A DNA stretch of 64,000 nucleotides, from assembly GCF_017312725.1 (NCBI RefSeq), contig NZ_BOPO01000116.1, positions 34,858 through 98,857 on the forward strand. Direction: 5' to 3'. Below, piece by piece: positions 11,086 to 20,470 of the stretch (position 1 is the first letter of the stretch; each line of letters begins with the position of its first letter). Source of the stretch: Actinocatenispora comari (GTDB lineage Bacteria > Actinomycetota > Actinomycetes > Mycobacteriales > Micromonosporaceae). The position numbers were made by a program, and so were the translations under genes. The notes beneath the pieces are model-generated. The model was not told the DNA's origin and ran no database searches. It saw only the letters and a program-made list of their open reading frames with translations.

Positions 11086-11838
11086 TCAGACGTTCTTCGC
11101 GTGGACCAGGCGGAGACCGATCAGGGTCAGGTGTGGCTCGTGGTGGGTCACGGTGCGGCACTCACCGACGATCAGCGGCGCGAGGCCGCCGGTCGCCACC
11201 ACCGCGCGCAGCTCGCCGACCTCGGCGGCGATCCGCCCGACGATGCCGTCCACCTGGCCGGCGAACCCGTACAGGATGCCGGACTGCAGCGCCTCGACGG
11301 TGTTCTTGCCGACCGCCCGGGGCGGCCGGGTCAGCTCCACCTTGACCAGCTGGGCGGCCCGCGCGGCGAGCGCGTCCGCGGAGATCTCGACACCGGGGGC
11401 GAGCGCGCCGCCGAGGAACTCGCCGCGCGCGCTCACCACGTCGAAGCTGGTCGAGGTGCCGAAGTCGACCACCACCGTCGGCCCGCCGTACAGGGTGTGC
11501 GCGGCGAGCGTGTTCATCACCCGGTCGGTACCGACCTCGCGGGGGTTGTTGTAGGTCAGCTGCACGCCGGTCTTCACGCCGGGCTCGACCACCACCACCG
11601 GCACCTGCGGGTAGTACGCCGCGAACATCAGCCGCAGCTCGTGCAGGACCGCGGGGACGGTCGAGCAGGCCGCGATGCCGGTGATCTTCGCGCCGTCCAG
11701 CAGCCCGCGGATCGTCAGCGCCAGCTCGTCGGCGGTGTTGCGGCTGTCGGTCTTGATCCGCCACGACCGGGTCAGGATCTCCCCGTCGAACGTGGCGAGC
11801 ACGGTGTTGGTGTTCCCGACGTCGATGGCGAGCAGCAT
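11086..11838 (-). CDS. coaX: Type III pantothenate kinase CoaX
   Basis: Phosphorylates pantothenate, the first step from pantothenate to CoA. The 250-residue protein has the ASKHA-fold motifs of CoaX: AIDVGNTNTVLATFDG at the N-terminus (phosphate loop), GTDRVMN near residue 105 and VVDFGTSTSFDVV near 125, and a C-terminal GGLAPLI. Its ATG overlaps the nadC stop by one base (TGATG), so the two are probably translationally coupled. It is the last gene of the DUF2520-panC-panD-nadB-nadC-coaX operon, putting pantothenate synthesis and its first use in one transcript. Confidence 0.95.
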   Translation of the reverse strand: MLLAIDVGNTNTVLATFDGEILTRSWRIKTDSRNTADELALTIRGLLDGAKITGIAACSTVPAVLHELRLMFAAYYPQVPVVVVEPGVKTGVQLTYNNPREVGTDRVMNTLAAHTLYGGPTVVVDFGTSTSFDVVSARGEFLGGALAPGVEISADALAARAAQLVKVELTRPPRAVGKNTVEALQSGILYGFAGQVDGIVGRIAAEVGELRAVVATGGLAPLIVGECRTVTHHEPHLTLIGLRLVHAKNV

Positions 11839-12836
11839 CAGCGGCCCCCGGCGCCGGTCGTCGAGCCAGCGCCGGCACCGGTCGTTCCCGCCGTACCGGC
11901 TTCGGTCGCCGCGGCCCGCGGATGGTCACCGGCGTCGGCCGCCCGGGGGCGCAGATCCATCGCGATGTCCAGGATCGGCGACGAGTGCGTCAGCGCGCCG
12001 ACCGACAGGTAGTCGACGCCGGTCGCGCCGTAGTCGGCGGCCACGTCCAGGGTCAGGTTGCCGGTCGCCTCCAGCTCGGCCCGGCCGGCGACCGCGGCCA
12101 CCACCTCGCGCAGCAGCTCGGTGGACATGTTGTCGCACAACAGGAAGTCGGCCCCGGCCTCGACCGCCTCCAGCGCCTCGGCCACCGTGGTCACCTCGAC
12201 CTGCACCGGCACGTCCGGGAACCGCTCCCGCACCCGCCGGTACGCGGCGGCCACGCCACCGGCGGCCACCACGTGGTTGTCCTTGATCATCGCGACGTCG
12301 TACAGGCCCATCCGCTTGTTCGTCCCGCCGCCGGCGCGCACCGCGTACTTCTGCAGGAAGCGCAGGCCCGGCGTGGTCTTGCGGGTGTCCAGGACGGTGG
12401 CGCCGGTACCGGCCAGCGCGTCGGCCCAGCGGCGGGTGTGGGTCGCCACCCCGCTCGCCCGGCACAGCAGGTTGAGCGCGGTGCGTTCGGCGGTCAGCAA
12501 CGCGCGGGCCGGGCCGACCACCTCGGCCAGCACGTCGCCGCGGCGCACCGCCGCGCCCTCCGGTACCCGCGCCTGGAAGCTCGTCGCGCCGTCCGACGCG
12601 AGGTCGAACACGGCTGCGGCGACCGGCAGCCCGGCGACCACGCCGTCCGCCCGGGCCACGATGTCGGCGACGTCGAGCTGCTCGGCCGGGATGGTGGCCA
12701 CGCTCGTCACGTCGAGCCCGTCCGGGCCGAGATCCTCGGCCAGCGCGCGCCGGACGGTGTCCGACACCAGGTCCGGATCCAGCCCGGCGGCGGTCACGTA
12801 GTCCACGATGGACTGTCCCGGTACGACGGTGGTCAC
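11838..12836 (-). CDS. nadC: Nicotinate-nucleotide pyrophosphorylase (quinolinate phosphoribosyltransferase)
   Basis: Converts quinolinate and PRPP to nicotinate mononucleotide in de novo NAD synthesis. Diagnostic motifs are LNLLCRASGVATHTRRW, DTRKTTPGLRFLQKYAVRAGGG and YDVAMIKDNH, followed by the C-terminal barrel signature VDYLSVGALTHS. The 332-residue length includes a low-complexity tail rich in A, G and T (about the last 35 residues) not needed for catalysis. GTG at 12836 overlaps the nadB stop by 4 bp (GTGA) and gives VTTVVPGQS. It is coupled to nadB upstream and coaX downstream. Confidence 0.95.
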   Translation of the reverse strand: MTTVVPGQSIVDYVTAAGLDPDLVSDTVRRALAEDLGPDGLDVTSVATIPAEQLDVADIVARADGVVAGLPVAAAVFDLASDGATSFQARVPEGAAVRRGDVLAEVVGPARALLTAERTALNLLCRASGVATHTRRWADALAGTGATVLDTRKTTPGLRFLQKYAVRAGGGTNKRMGLYDVAMIKDNHVVAAGGVAAAYRRVRERFPDVPVQVEVTTVAEALEAVEAGADFLLCDNMSTELLREVVAAVAGRAELEATGNLTLDVAADYGATGVDYLSVGALTHSSPILDIAMDLRPRAADAGDHPRAAATEAGTAGTTGAGAGSTTGAGGR

Positions 12837-14488
12837 CGCGCCTCCTCGAACGTCTGGCTGATCTGGCCGCCGGGTCCGATCGTGGCGAGCAGGTGGCCCA
12901 ACCACGCCGGATCCGCGTCGGCGAAGTCCTCCCGCCAGTGGCAGCCCCGGGTCTCCCGGCGGCTCGCCGCGGCGGCCAGCAACGTACCGGCGACGGTCAC
13001 CAGGTTCGTCGCCTCCCAGGCCGGCGCCGACGCGGGCGCCCGGGCCTCGGCCAACTCGGCCACCTCGGCGGCGGTCGCGGCCAGCGAGTCACCGCTGCGC
13101 AGCACGCCGGCGCCCCGGGACATCGTCTTCTGCAGCCGTTCCCGTACCGACGGGTCGACCGCCCACGCGGCACCCCCGGCCGGTACCGGGTCCGCCTGCG
13201 GCGGCAGGTCGCGGGCCAGGTCCGCGCAGATCCGGGCGGAGAACACCAGCGCCTCCAGCAGCGAGTTGGAGGCGAGCCGGTTCGCGCCGTGCACGCCGGT
13301 GCACGCCACCTCGCCGCACGCGTACAGGCCGGGCACACTGGTGCGGCCGGACAGGTCGGTGCGCACCCCGCCGGGCGCGTAGTGGGCCGCCGGCGCCACC
13401 GGGATCGGATCGGTCACCGGGTCGATGCCGGCCCGGCGGCAGAGCGCGGTGATCGTCGGGAAGCGGCGCTCCAGCATCTCGCGGCCGAGATGCCGGGCGT
13501 CCAGGTACACGTGCTCGACGTGCTGCGCGAGCATCGTGCGGATGATGTTCTTCGCCACCACGTCCCGCGGCGCCAGCTCGGCCAGCTCGTGCCGGCCCAG
13601 CATGAAGCGGTTGCCGGCCGCGTCGACCAGGTGAGCGCCCTCGCCACGCAGCGCCTCGGACACCAACGGCTGCTGCGCCAACGCATCCCGGCCGCCGAGG
13701 TACAGCGAGGTCGGGTGGAACTGGAGGAACTCCAGGTCGGTCACCGCGGCACCGGCGCGCAGCGCGAGACCCACCCCGTCCCCGGTGGACACCACCGGGT
13801 TCGTCGTGGCGTCGAACACCTGGCCCATGCCGCCGGTGGCGAGCACCACCGCGCGGGCCAGGATCGCGCCGACGCCGTCCGGGCTGCCCTCGTCCAGTAC
13901 GTGCAGGGTCACGCCGGCCGCCCGCCCGGTGCGGTCGGTCAGCAGGTCGAGCACCAGCGCGTGCTCCACCAGCTTGATCCACGGATCGCGGCGTACCGCG
14001 GCGTGCAGCGCGCGCTGCACCTCGGCACCGCTGGCGTCGCCGCCGGCGTGCACGATCCGGTTCGCGTGGTGGCCGCCTTCCCGGGTCAGCGAGAGCGATC
14101 CGTCCTCGTTGCGGTCGAACTCGGCGCCGAACCGGATCAGCTCGCGCACCCGCGCCGGCCCCTCGGTCACCAGGACGTCGACCGCGGCCGGGTCGCACAG
14201 TCCGACGCCGGCGATGTGCGTGTCCTCGGCGTGCGCGGCCGGGGTGTCGTGCGGGTCCAGTACCGCCGCGATGCCGCCCTGGGCCCACCGGGTCGAGCCG
14301 TCGTCGATGCGTTCCTTGGTCACCACGGTGACCCGCAGCCCGGCCTGCCGGGCGTGCAGCGCCGCGGTCAGGCCGGCGACGCCGGAGCCGATCACGCAGA
14401 CGTCGGTCTCGTCCGTCCAGCCCGGGTCGCTCGCCGCGAGCCGGTGCGGCACCACCAGTTGCCGCACCGCCGCGGCCGGCGCGGTCAC
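12833..14488 (-). CDS. nadB: L-aspartate oxidase
   Basis: FAD enzyme that oxidises L-aspartate to iminoaspartate for quinolinate synthesis. The 551-residue protein has the FAD-binding fold [19 protein letters not shown] (residues about 29-47), substrate-site stretches [13 protein letters not shown] and [21 protein letters not shown], and the C-terminal FAD motif [20 protein letters not shown]. The GTG start overlaps the panD stop (GTGA). nadA (quinolinate synthase), the next pathway enzyme, is not in this window, so it must be elsewhere. Sharing an operon with panD means that two aspartate-consuming cofactor branches are co-expressed. Confidence 0.95.
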   Translation of the reverse strand: MTAPAAAVRQLVVPHRLAASDPGWTDETDVCVIGSGVAGLTAALHARQAGLRVTVVTKERIDDGSTRWAQGGIAAVLDPHDTPAAHAEDTHIAGVGLCDPAAVDVLVTEGPARVRELIRFGAEFDRNEDGSLSLTREGGHHANRIVHAGGDASGAEVQRALHAAVRRDPWIKLVEHALVLDLLTDRTGRAAGVTLHVLDEGSPDGVGAILARAVVLATGGMGQVFDATTNPVVSTGDGVGLALRAGAAVTDLEFLQFHPTSLYLGGRDALAQQPLVSEALRGEGAHLVDAAGNRFMLGRHELAELAPRDVVAKNIIRTMLAQHVEHVYLDARHLGREMLERRFPTITALCRRAGIDPVTDPIPVAPAAHYAPGGVRTDLSGRTSVPGLYACGEVACTGVHGANRLASNSLLEALVFSARICADLARDLPPQADPVPAGGAAWAVDPSVRERLQKTMSRGAGVLRSGDSLAATAAEVAELAEARAPASAPAWEATNLVTVAGTLLAAAASRRETRGCHWREDFADADPAWLGHLLATIGPGGQISQTFEEAR

Positions 14489-14925
14489 CGGGCGTCCACA
14501 GTGGACGCCGAAACCAGGTTGCCGGGCACCGGATCGCCGACGATGCCGGCCGGCGCGGCGGCCGGATCGCTGCCCAGCTCGATGATCCGGTTGTCCCGGT
14601 CGACGTGCACGACGTGCGGGCGGTACTCCCGGGACTGCGTCTCGTCCATCGCCGCGTACGACATGATGATGACCAGGTCGTCCGGGTGCACCAGGTGCGC
14701 CGCCGCACCGTTGATGCCGATCACGCCGGACCCGGCCGCACCGGGAATCACGTACGTCTCCAGCCGGGCGCCGTTGGTGATGTCCACGATGGACACCTGC
14801 TCGCCCTCGAGCAGGTCCGCCGCGGCCATCAGGTCGGCGTCGATCGTCACCGAGCCCACGTAGTGCAGGTCCGCCTGCGTCACCGTGGCCCGGTGGATCT
14901 TCGACTTGAGCATCGTTCGGAACAT
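14485..14925 (-). CDS. panD: Aspartate 1-decarboxylase proenzyme
   Basis: Pyruvoyl enzyme that makes beta-alanine from aspartate for pantothenate. The 146-residue proenzyme has [20 protein letters not shown] followed by SVTIDADLM; self-cleavage between that Gly and Ser yields the pyruvoyl group. [12 protein letters not shown] and DLVIIMSYA follow as expected. I used ATG at 14925 with GGGGAG upstream; an internal ATG at 14913 would give MLKSK and is the start in many homologues. The C-terminal extension of about 25 residues is typical of actinobacteria. It lies 8 bp after panC and overlaps nadB by 4 bp. Confidence 0.95.
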   Translation of the reverse strand: MFRTMLKSKIHRATVTQADLHYVGSVTIDADLMAAADLLEGEQVSIVDITNGARLETYVIPGAAGSGVIGINGAAAHLVHPDDLVIIMSYAAMDETQSREYRPHVVHVDRDNRIIELGSDPAAAPAGIVGDPVPGNLVSASTVDAR

Positions 14926-14933
14926 GGTCTCCC

Positions 14934-15797
14934 CTACTCCCGCACCGCGGTTGGCTTGTGGCCCACCTCGACGTGCAGGTTGTCGATGAGCCGGGTGGTA
15001 CCGACGCGGGCGGCGACGAGCAGCCGCCCCGGCCCCACCTCGGGTGCCGGCCCCAGGTCGGGGTCGGTCAACGTCAGGTAGTCCAGCTCGACCGGCGCGG
15101 CGTCGAGCACCGCCCGGGCCGCGGCGAGCGCCGCCGCCGGCCCGCCGACCGCCGCCTCGGCACCGGCCCGCAGCGCCGCGGACAGTGCCAGCGCGGCGGC
15201 CCGGTCCGCTGCGGACAGGTACGAGTTGCGGCTGGAACGGGCCAGCCCGCTCGGTTCCCGGATCGTCGGCACCCCGACCACCCGCACCGGTACGGAGTCG
15301 GTACGCACGTCCAGGTCGCGCACCATCCGGCGGACCAGCGCCAGCTGCTGGTAGTCCTTCTCGCCGAAGAACACCGCGTGCGGCGTCGTCAGGTGCAGCA
15401 GCTTGAGCACGACGGTCAGCACCCCGTCGAAGAAGCCGGGCCGGCTCGCGCCCTCCAGCTCGCGCCCGAGCGGGCCGGGGTTCACCCGCACCACCGGCGG
15501 CCAGCTGGGGTACATCTCCGCCTCGGTCGGCGCGAAGACCGCGTCGACGCCGGCCCGCTGGCACAGCGCGAGGTCGTCGTCCAGCTGCCGCGGGTAGCGG
15601 TCCAGGTCCTCGTTCGGGCCGAACTGCAGCGGGTTGACGAAGATCGTCACCAGTACCGCGTCGCACTGCTCGCGGGCCGCCTCGATCAGCGCCCGGTGCC
15701 CGTCGTGCAGCGCGCCCATCGTCATCACCACACCGACCACACCGGACAGTCCACTTCGGACCTTGTACAGCGTGTCCTTGTCCCGCGCCACGATCAT
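14934..15797 (-). CDS. panC: Pantothenate synthetase (pantoate--beta-alanine ligase)
   Basis: Joins pantoate and beta-alanine using ATP. The 287-residue protein has the nucleotidyl-transferase HIGH-type motif [52 protein letters not shown] and the KMSKS-like region [16 protein letters not shown] at 15797 overlaps the stop of the upstream DUF2520 gene by 4 bp (ATGA), supporting translational coupling. It supplies pantothenate from the beta-alanine made by PanD immediately downstream; panB is not in the window. Confidence 0.96.
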   Translation of the reverse strand: MIVARDKDTLYKVRSGLSGVVGVVMTMGALHDGHRALIEAAREQCDAVLVTIFVNPLQFGPNEDLDRYPRQLDDDLALCQRAGVDAVFAPTEAEMYPSWPPVVRVNPGPLGRELEGASRPGFFDGVLTVVLKLLHLTTPHAVFFGEKDYQQLALVRRMVRDLDVRTDSVPVRVVGVPTIREPSGLARSSRNSYLSAADRAAALALSAALRAGAEAAVGGPAAALAAARAVLDAAPVELDYLTLTDPDLGPAPEVGPGRLLVAARVGTTRLIDNLHVEVGHKPTAVRE

Positions 15798-16711
15798 GAG
15801 CCGGTCCGATCGATACGCTCGGCCAGCACGCCGAGCAGCGCCTCCGCGTCGGTCGGCCGCAGCTGGCCGGAGCCGATCGCCCGGTCCGCGGTGCGCCGGG
15901 CCAGCGCCAGGTAGGCGGCCACCGAGTCCGGCGCGGTGGCGCCGATCGCCTCGACGTGCCGCCGCACCGTACCGGCGTCGCCGCGGGACACCGGGCCGGT
16001 CAGCGCGGCGTCGCCGAGCCGCAGCGTGTTGTCCAGCGCCGCGGACAGCAGCGGCGCGATCATCCGCTCCGGGTGCACCACGCCGGCCTGCCGCAGCAGG
16101 TCCACCGCCTCGTTCACGAGCGTCACCAGGTGGTTCGCGCCGTGCGTCAGCGCCGCGTGGTAGAGCGGCCGGTGCTCCTCGGCCACCCACTGCGGTTCGC
16201 CGCCCATCTCCAGTACGAGCACCTCGGCCGCGGGCCGCAGCGGCTCCGGCGCGGTCACCCCGAACGACACGTCGGACAGCCGGTCCAGGTCCTCCGGCCG
16301 GCCGGTGAACGTCATCGCCGGATGCAGCGCCATCGGCAGCCCGCCGTGCGCGAGAACCGGCTCCAGCACGTCGATCCCGTACGCCCCGCTCGGGTGCACG
16401 ATCAGCTGCCCGGCCCGGAACGCGTCGGTCGCGGCCAGCCCCTCGACCAGGCCGCGCAGCGCGTCGTCCGGCACCCCGAACAGCACCAGGTCGGCGGTCG
16501 CGGCCACCTCGTCGGCCGGCCGGATCGGGGTACCGGGGAGCAGCCGCTCGACCCGCGCCACCGACGCCGCGGACACCGCCGTCGCACCGGACACCGAGTG
16601 GCCGGCCCGCCGCAGCGCCGCCGCCAGCACCGAGCCCACCCGGCCGGCGCCGATCACCCCGACCGACAGCCGCCCCGGCCGGTCCTGCGGGCTCGGCCCG
16701 CTCGGGCTCAT
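15794..16711 (-). CDS. Rossmann-like / DUF2520 domain protein heading the pantothenate operon
   Basis: A 305-residue protein with an N-terminal NAD(P)-binding fold ([21 protein letters not shown], residues about 17-37), [13 protein letters not shown], and the DUF2520 helical half containing HPAMTF and [16 protein letters not shown]. It is the homologue of the gene beside panC in M. tuberculosis (Rv3603c, by remembered position). Coupled translation with panC suggests a role in pantothenate synthesis. Inference: it could be a ketopantoate reductase, since a related Rossmann/DUF2520 enzyme type has been proposed for that step in other bacteria and no panE or ilvC is seen here. The reaction is not shown by sequence alone. 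Confidence 0.85.
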   Translation of the reverse strand: MSPSGPSPQDRPGRLSVGVIGAGRVGSVLAAALRRAGHSVSGATAVSAASVARVERLLPGTPIRPADEVAATADLVLFGVPDDALRGLVEGLAATDAFRAGQLIVHPSGAYGIDVLEPVLAHGGLPMALHPAMTFTGRPEDLDRLSDVSFGVTAPEPLRPAAEVLVLEMGGEPQWVAEEHRPLYHAALTHGANHLVTLVNEAVDLLRQAGVVHPERMIAPLLSAALDNTLRLGDAALTGPVSRGDAGTVRRHVEAIGATAPDSVAAYLALARRTADRAIGSGQLRPTDAEALLGVLAERIDRTGS

Positions 16712-16746
16712 CGCCGCCTCCGGCCGGTCGTCGTCGCCATGTTCAT
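16708..16746 (-). CDS. Possible 12-residue leader ORF overlapping the DUF2520 start
   Basis: On the minus strand ATG at 16746 begins [12 protein letters not shown] and stops with TGA at 16708, overlapping the DUF2520 ATG (ATGA). GGAGGA lies about 11 nt before it. The DUF2520 ribosome-binding site (GGAGG) is inside the leader codons, so translation of the leader would affect initiation of the operon. It ends in four arginine codons. Too short to be sure; this is an observation on layout. Confidence 0.3.
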   Translation of the reverse strand: MNMATTTGRRRR

Positions 16747-16779
16747 CGAAGATCCAGTCCTCCTACAGGTACCGGTCAC

Positions 16780-16792
16780 GGCAAGTATTGCC
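16780..16792. promoter_or_regulatory. Palindrome at the putative pantothenate/NAD operon promoter
   Basis: GGCAAGTATTGCC is an inverted repeat (GGCAA/TTGCC, 3-nt centre). On the minus strand it contains CAATACT, a possible -10 sequence about 40 bp before the leader ORF. A repressor binding here would block the operon. The remainder of the 350-bp gap (16712-17061) shows no other gene; TAAGGT at 16977-16982 on the plus strand may be a -10 box for the DUF1611 gene. Confidence 0.3.
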
Positions 16793-17061
16793 CGCCGCGG
16801 TGCGGGGCCGACACAGCTTGTGGCATCGTTCACGAGCCCGAGAATCCGGTCTGTGGGTAAGTTCTCACCGCACTGGGCGTCCTGCGGCGGTTCCGGCGCT
16901 TCACGCCGGCCCGGAAGGGCTGTTCCCGGCTGCGCCCGGCCCGGCACATCGGGTGGCTGGCCATCCGGACACGCTCTAAGGTGTGGCGCGGTGCGGCCGA
17001 GCGGCCGGCACCACGACGCGCCCCGGGTGGCGGCGCGGGACAGCGCCGGAAGGGGCGAGCG

Positions 17062-18105
17062 GTGCGGATGGTGATCGACGCCGAGGGCGTCTTCGACGGC
17101 ACGGGCCCCAAGCTCGCGCTCGGCGTGCTGCGGTACCGGTCGGACGACGTGGTCGCGGTCGTCGACAGTGCGCACGCCGGGAGGAACGCTCGGGAGATCA
17201 CCGGGGACCCGCGGGTGCCGGCCGTCCCGGTCGTCGACGACCTGGACGCCGCGCTGCGGTACGGGCCGGACACCTTCGTGGTGGGCATCTCACCGATGCA
17301 GTCGACGCTCCCGGCGGGCCTGCGCGAGCGGATCCGCGCCGCGTTGGAGGCGAAGCTCGACGTGGTCTGCGGGCTGCACCACCAGCTCGGCGACGACCCG
17401 GAGCTGGCCGCGGTCGCCGACCTGGCCGGCCGCCGGATCTGGGACCTGCGCCGACCGCCGGAGCAGGACGTCCAGGTCGGTACCGGCGGGCTCACCCACC
17501 GGCCCGGCAGCCACACCGTGCTCGCCGTCGGCTCCGACTGCAACGCCGGGAAGATGACCACGATGGTCGAGCTGGACCGCGAGGCCGGTCGGCGCGGCCT
17601 CTCGTCCGGGTTCGTCGCGACCGGGCAGACCGGCATCCTGGTCGCCGGCGACGGCGTACCGGCCGATCACGTGGTGGCCGACTTCCTGCCGACCCTGATG
17701 CACCAGCACGTGTGCGCGGCGACCGCCGAGCACGACCTGGTCTTCGTCGAGGGGCAGGCTGCGCTCAACCACCCCTGGTACTCCGGGGTCAGCCTCGGCC
17801 TGCTGCACGGCACCGCCCCGGACGCCCTGGTGCTCTGCCACATCGCCGGCGCCCGCGACCTGGGTCACCTGCCGCTGGCGCTGCCGCCGCTGTCGGAGGT
17901 GGTGGCGATGAACGAGGCGGCCGCCACCTGGGGCGGTGGGCCGGCCGCCCGGGTGGTCGCGATCTCGCTGAACACCGGCCACCTGTCCGCGTCCGCGGCG
18001 GCCGACGCGATCGCCGCGGTCACCGACGAGACCGGGCTGCCCGCCGTCGACGTGTTCCGCTCCGGCCCCGCCGCCCTGCTCGACGCGGTCCTCGCGGCGC
18101 GCTGA
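17062..18105 (+). CDS. DUF1611 family protein, DgcN-like (putative D-glutamate N-acetyltransferase family)
   Basis: A 347-residue protein with an N-terminal Rossmann-like half (DDVVAVVDSAHAGRNAREI, FVVGISP) and a C-terminal P-loop half starting TVLAVGSDCNAGKMTTMVEL near residue 155; DLVFVEGQAALNHP and LCHIAGARDL follow. This matches DUF1611 proteins, some of which (DgcN) act on D-glutamate. DgcN genes usually sit beside a dipeptide epimerase-like partner; none is seen here, so function stays open. GTG at 17062 follows GGAAGGGG. It diverges from the pantothenate operon and is monocistronic. Confidence 0.75.
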   Translation: MRMVIDAEGVFDGTGPKLALGVLRYRSDDVVAVVDSAHAGRNAREITGDPRVPAVPVVDDLDAALRYGPDTFVVGISPMQSTLPAGLRERIRAALEAKLDVVCGLHHQLGDDPELAAVADLAGRRIWDLRRPPEQDVQVGTGGLTHRPGSHTVLAVGSDCNAGKMTTMVELDREAGRRGLSSGFVATGQTGILVAGDGVPADHVVADFLPTLMHQHVCAATAEHDLVFVEGQAALNHPWYSGVSLGLLHGTAPDALVLCHIAGARDLGHLPLALPPLSEVVAMNEAAATWGGGPAARVVAISLNTGHLSASAAADAIAAVTDETGLPAVDVFRSGPAALLDAVLAAR

Positions 18106-18193
18106 CCGCGCCCGTCGCCCGGGTGCCCACCGCCCGGTGCGCGCCCGGCCACGGCCCGCGCCCAGCGACCTGCGGCGGTCCAGCGCCGGGGGC

Positions 18194-18240
18194 GGACCGG
18201 GCCGGACCCGCCAGACACCGGACCGGGCCGGACCCGTCAG
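18194..18240. repeat. Short direct repeat at the 3' end of the response regulator gene
   Basis: Two copies of a 21-bp unit (GGACCGGGCCGGACCCG followed by YCAG) start at 18194 and 18220. The second overlaps the last codon and stop of the minus-strand response regulator. The stretch lies between two convergent genes and may take part in termination. Confidence 0.55.
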
Positions 18241-18902
18241 GCGCCCGGGCGGACCAGGCCGGTCTCGTACGCGAAGACGACGGCCTGGACGCGGTCACGC
18301 AGGTCGAGCTTGGTCAAGATCCGGCCGATGTGCGTCTTGACGGTCGCCTCCGCCACGACGAGCCGTTCGGCGATCTCGGCGTTCGAGAGCCCCTCCGCCA
18401 CCAGCAGCAACACCTGCCGTTCCCGCTCGGTCAGGGTGCCGAGGCGGTCGTCGGGCCGCGGCGGGGCGGTCAGCTCGCCGGCGAACCGGTCGAGCAGCCG
18501 GCGGGTGACCCGGGGCGCGACGACCGAGTCGCCGGAGGCGACCACCCGGATCGCGGTGAGCAGGTCTTCCGGCGGGACGTTCTTCAGCAGGAAGCCGCTG
18601 GCACCGGCGTGCAGCGCGGCGAACGCGTCCTCGTCGGTGTCGAACGTGGTCAGCGCGAGCACCCGGGGCCGGTCCGGGCGCGGGTCGGCGAGCAACCGGC
18701 GGGTGGCCTCGACGCCGTCCAGCAGCGGCATCCGCAGGTCCATCACGACGACGTCCGCGGCGACCCGGTCGAGCAGCGCCAGCGCCGCCGCGCCGTCGCC
18801 CGCCTCGCCGACCACCTCGATGTCCGGCTGGGCGCCGAGCACCATCCGGAACCCGGCCCGGACCAGTTCCTGGTCGTCGACCAGCACCACCCGGATCGTC
18901 AT
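18237..18902 (-). CDS. NarL/LuxR-family response regulator
   Basis: A 221-residue two-component regulator. Receiver domain: VVLVDDQELVRAGFRMVL with acidic pair DD, phospho-acceptor Asp in VVMDLRMPLLDG near residue 54, Thr in ALTTFDTDED and Lys in FLLKNVPPEDLL. The LuxR-type helix-turn-helix follows: LTERERQVLLLVAEGLSNAEIAE and ATVKTHIGRILTKL. Its ATG overlaps the stop of the histidine kinase gene by 4 bp (ATGA), so the pair is co-translated. Regulated genes are unknown. Confidence 0.95.
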   Translation of the reverse strand: MTIRVVLVDDQELVRAGFRMVLGAQPDIEVVGEAGDGAAALALLDRVAADVVVMDLRMPLLDGVEATRRLLADPRPDRPRVLALTTFDTDEDAFAALHAGASGFLLKNVPPEDLLTAIRVVASGDSVVAPRVTRRLLDRFAGELTAPPRPDDRLGTLTERERQVLLLVAEGLSNAEIAERLVVAEATVKTHIGRILTKLDLRDRVQAVVFAYETGLVRPGA

Positions 18903-20380
18903 CGGAGTTCCTGTCCTTCCGTCGCCGGCCGTGCGCCGACCGTACCGTGTTCGGCCGGTTCACCGGCCGGCGAGCCGCCCGGTCCGGCCGTCGCCGCGCC
19001 GAACTCGACCGAAGCACCGGCCTCCGCGGCGCCGGACTCGACCGAGGCACCGGCCTCCGCCGCGGTGGACTCGGCGCGATCCGCCGGCGTAGCGCCGTCG
19101 CCGCGACCCGGCTGCGGGCCGGCGACGTCCGGGCCCGGCAGTGTGCCGCCGCGATCCGACGGCGAGGTGGCGGGGTCGGCGGGGTCATTGCGGGTGGCGG
19201 GGTCGGCGGGGATGGGGAGGGTCGCGGCGACCCGCCAGCCCGGGGCGCCGCGGCGCGGTCCGGCGGAGAACGTACCGCCGTAGACGCCGACGCGTTCGCG
19301 CATGCCGAGCAGGCCGTGCCCGCCCGGCACCGGGTCGGGTACCGCCGAGTCGAGCGAGCCGCCGTCGAGGACGGTGACGGTGACCGACTCCGGCCGGTAC
19401 CCGATCTCCACGGTGGTGTCGGTGCCGGCGCCGGCGTGCTTGAGCACGTTGGTCAGCGACTCCTGCACGATCCGGTACCCGGCGAGTTCCAGGCCGGGCG
19501 GCAGCGGCCGGGGCCGGCCCGAGGTGGTGACCGAGACCCGCAGCCCGGCCCGCTGGAACCCGTCGAGCAGTACGGACAGGTCGTTGAGCCGTTCGGTCCG
19601 GCGGTCCGCGGCCGGGTCGTCGGCGCCGTGGTCGCGCAGCACGGCGACCAGCCGGCGCATCTCGCCGAGCGCGCCGCGACCGGTGTCGGCGACGGTACGC
19701 ACCGCGTCGCGGGCGGTGGCCGGGTCGCCGGCGAGCGCGTACGAGGCGCCGTCGGCCTGGGCGATCATCACGGCGAGGCTGTGCGCCACGACGTCGTGCA
19801 GCTCCCGGGCGATCCGGCTGCGCTCGTCCGCGACGGCCAGCCGGGCCCGCTGGTCACGCTCCTGCTCGGCGGTACGGGCGCGTTCCTCCAGGCTGCGCAC
19901 GTAGAGCAGCCGGGTGCGCAGCACCAGACCGGTCAGCCAGACCGGGATCGCCCAGATCAGCAGCGTCAGGCCGCGCCGGTACCAGGTCACCGGCGGCGTA
20001 CCGGTGCCGATCAGGCCGAAGACGCCGCAGCCGACGACGACGGTCGCGGCGGCGAGCCAGGCCCAGGCCATCCGGTCCGCGTACTTCACCACCGTGTACA
20101 TCGCCAGCAGCACGGCGATGTCGTACGCCTGGAGCCGCTCGGCGAGGATCAGTTGCAGCAGCCCGAGCACGCAGGTGACCGCGAACACCTGGACCGGCCA
20201 GCGCCGGCGTGGCAGCAGCGTGACGGCCATGCCGAGCCCGATCAGGCCGCTCCACCACTGGCCCATGAACAGGACCAGACCGGAGAAGGCGGCCATGATC
20301 GCCGCGGCGGACGCGTCGAACGCCACCGACCGAAGCGGCAGCCGGAAGGCCCGCCGGATCCACCCCAACACCACTGCCAC
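18899..20380 (-). CDS. Sensor histidine kinase, NarL-partner (HisKA_3) type
   Basis: A 493-residue membrane kinase. Residues about 15-165 hold several hydrophobic segments (no large extracytoplasmic domain), then a short coiled coil. The dimerisation helix carries ARELHDVVAHSLAVM with the phospho-His near residue 193, and the ATPase domain has HGLLGMRERVGVYGG near 356. The last 90 residues are low-complexity and include an 11-residue duplication (AEAGASVESGA / AEAGASVEFGA; 33-bp DNA repeat at 18996-19058). GTG at 20380 begins VAVVLGWIRRAF; longer frames upstream run through the divergent methyltransferase. Stimulus unknown. Confidence 0.9.
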   Translation of the reverse strand: MAVVLGWIRRAFRLPLRSVAFDASAAAIMAAFSGLVLFMGQWWSGLIGLGMAVTLLPRRRWPVQVFAVTCVLGLLQLILAERLQAYDIAVLLAMYTVVKYADRMAWAWLAAATVVVGCGVFGLIGTGTPPVTWYRRGLTLLIWAIPVWLTGLVLRTRLLYVRSLEERARTAEQERDQRARLAVADERSRIARELHDVVAHSLAVMIAQADGASYALAGDPATARDAVRTVADTGRGALGEMRRLVAVLRDHGADDPAADRRTERLNDLSVLLDGFQRAGLRVSVTTSGRPRPLPPGLELAGYRIVQESLTNVLKHAGAGTDTTVEIGYRPESVTVTVLDGGSLDSAVPDPVPGGHGLLGMRERVGVYGGTFSAGPRRGAPGWRVAATLPIPADPATRNDPADPATSPSDRGGTLPGPDVAGPQPGRGDGATPADRAESTAAEAGASVESGAAEAGASVEFGAATAGPGGSPAGEPAEHGTVGARPATEGQELR

Positions 20381-20470
20381 GGTACGTGCCTGCCCCGCCA
20401 CCGTCCCGCCCCGGCACCGCCGGCGCCGGTGCGGCGGCGGCCGGAGGGCCGCGGGCGGCAGGATGGCGGG

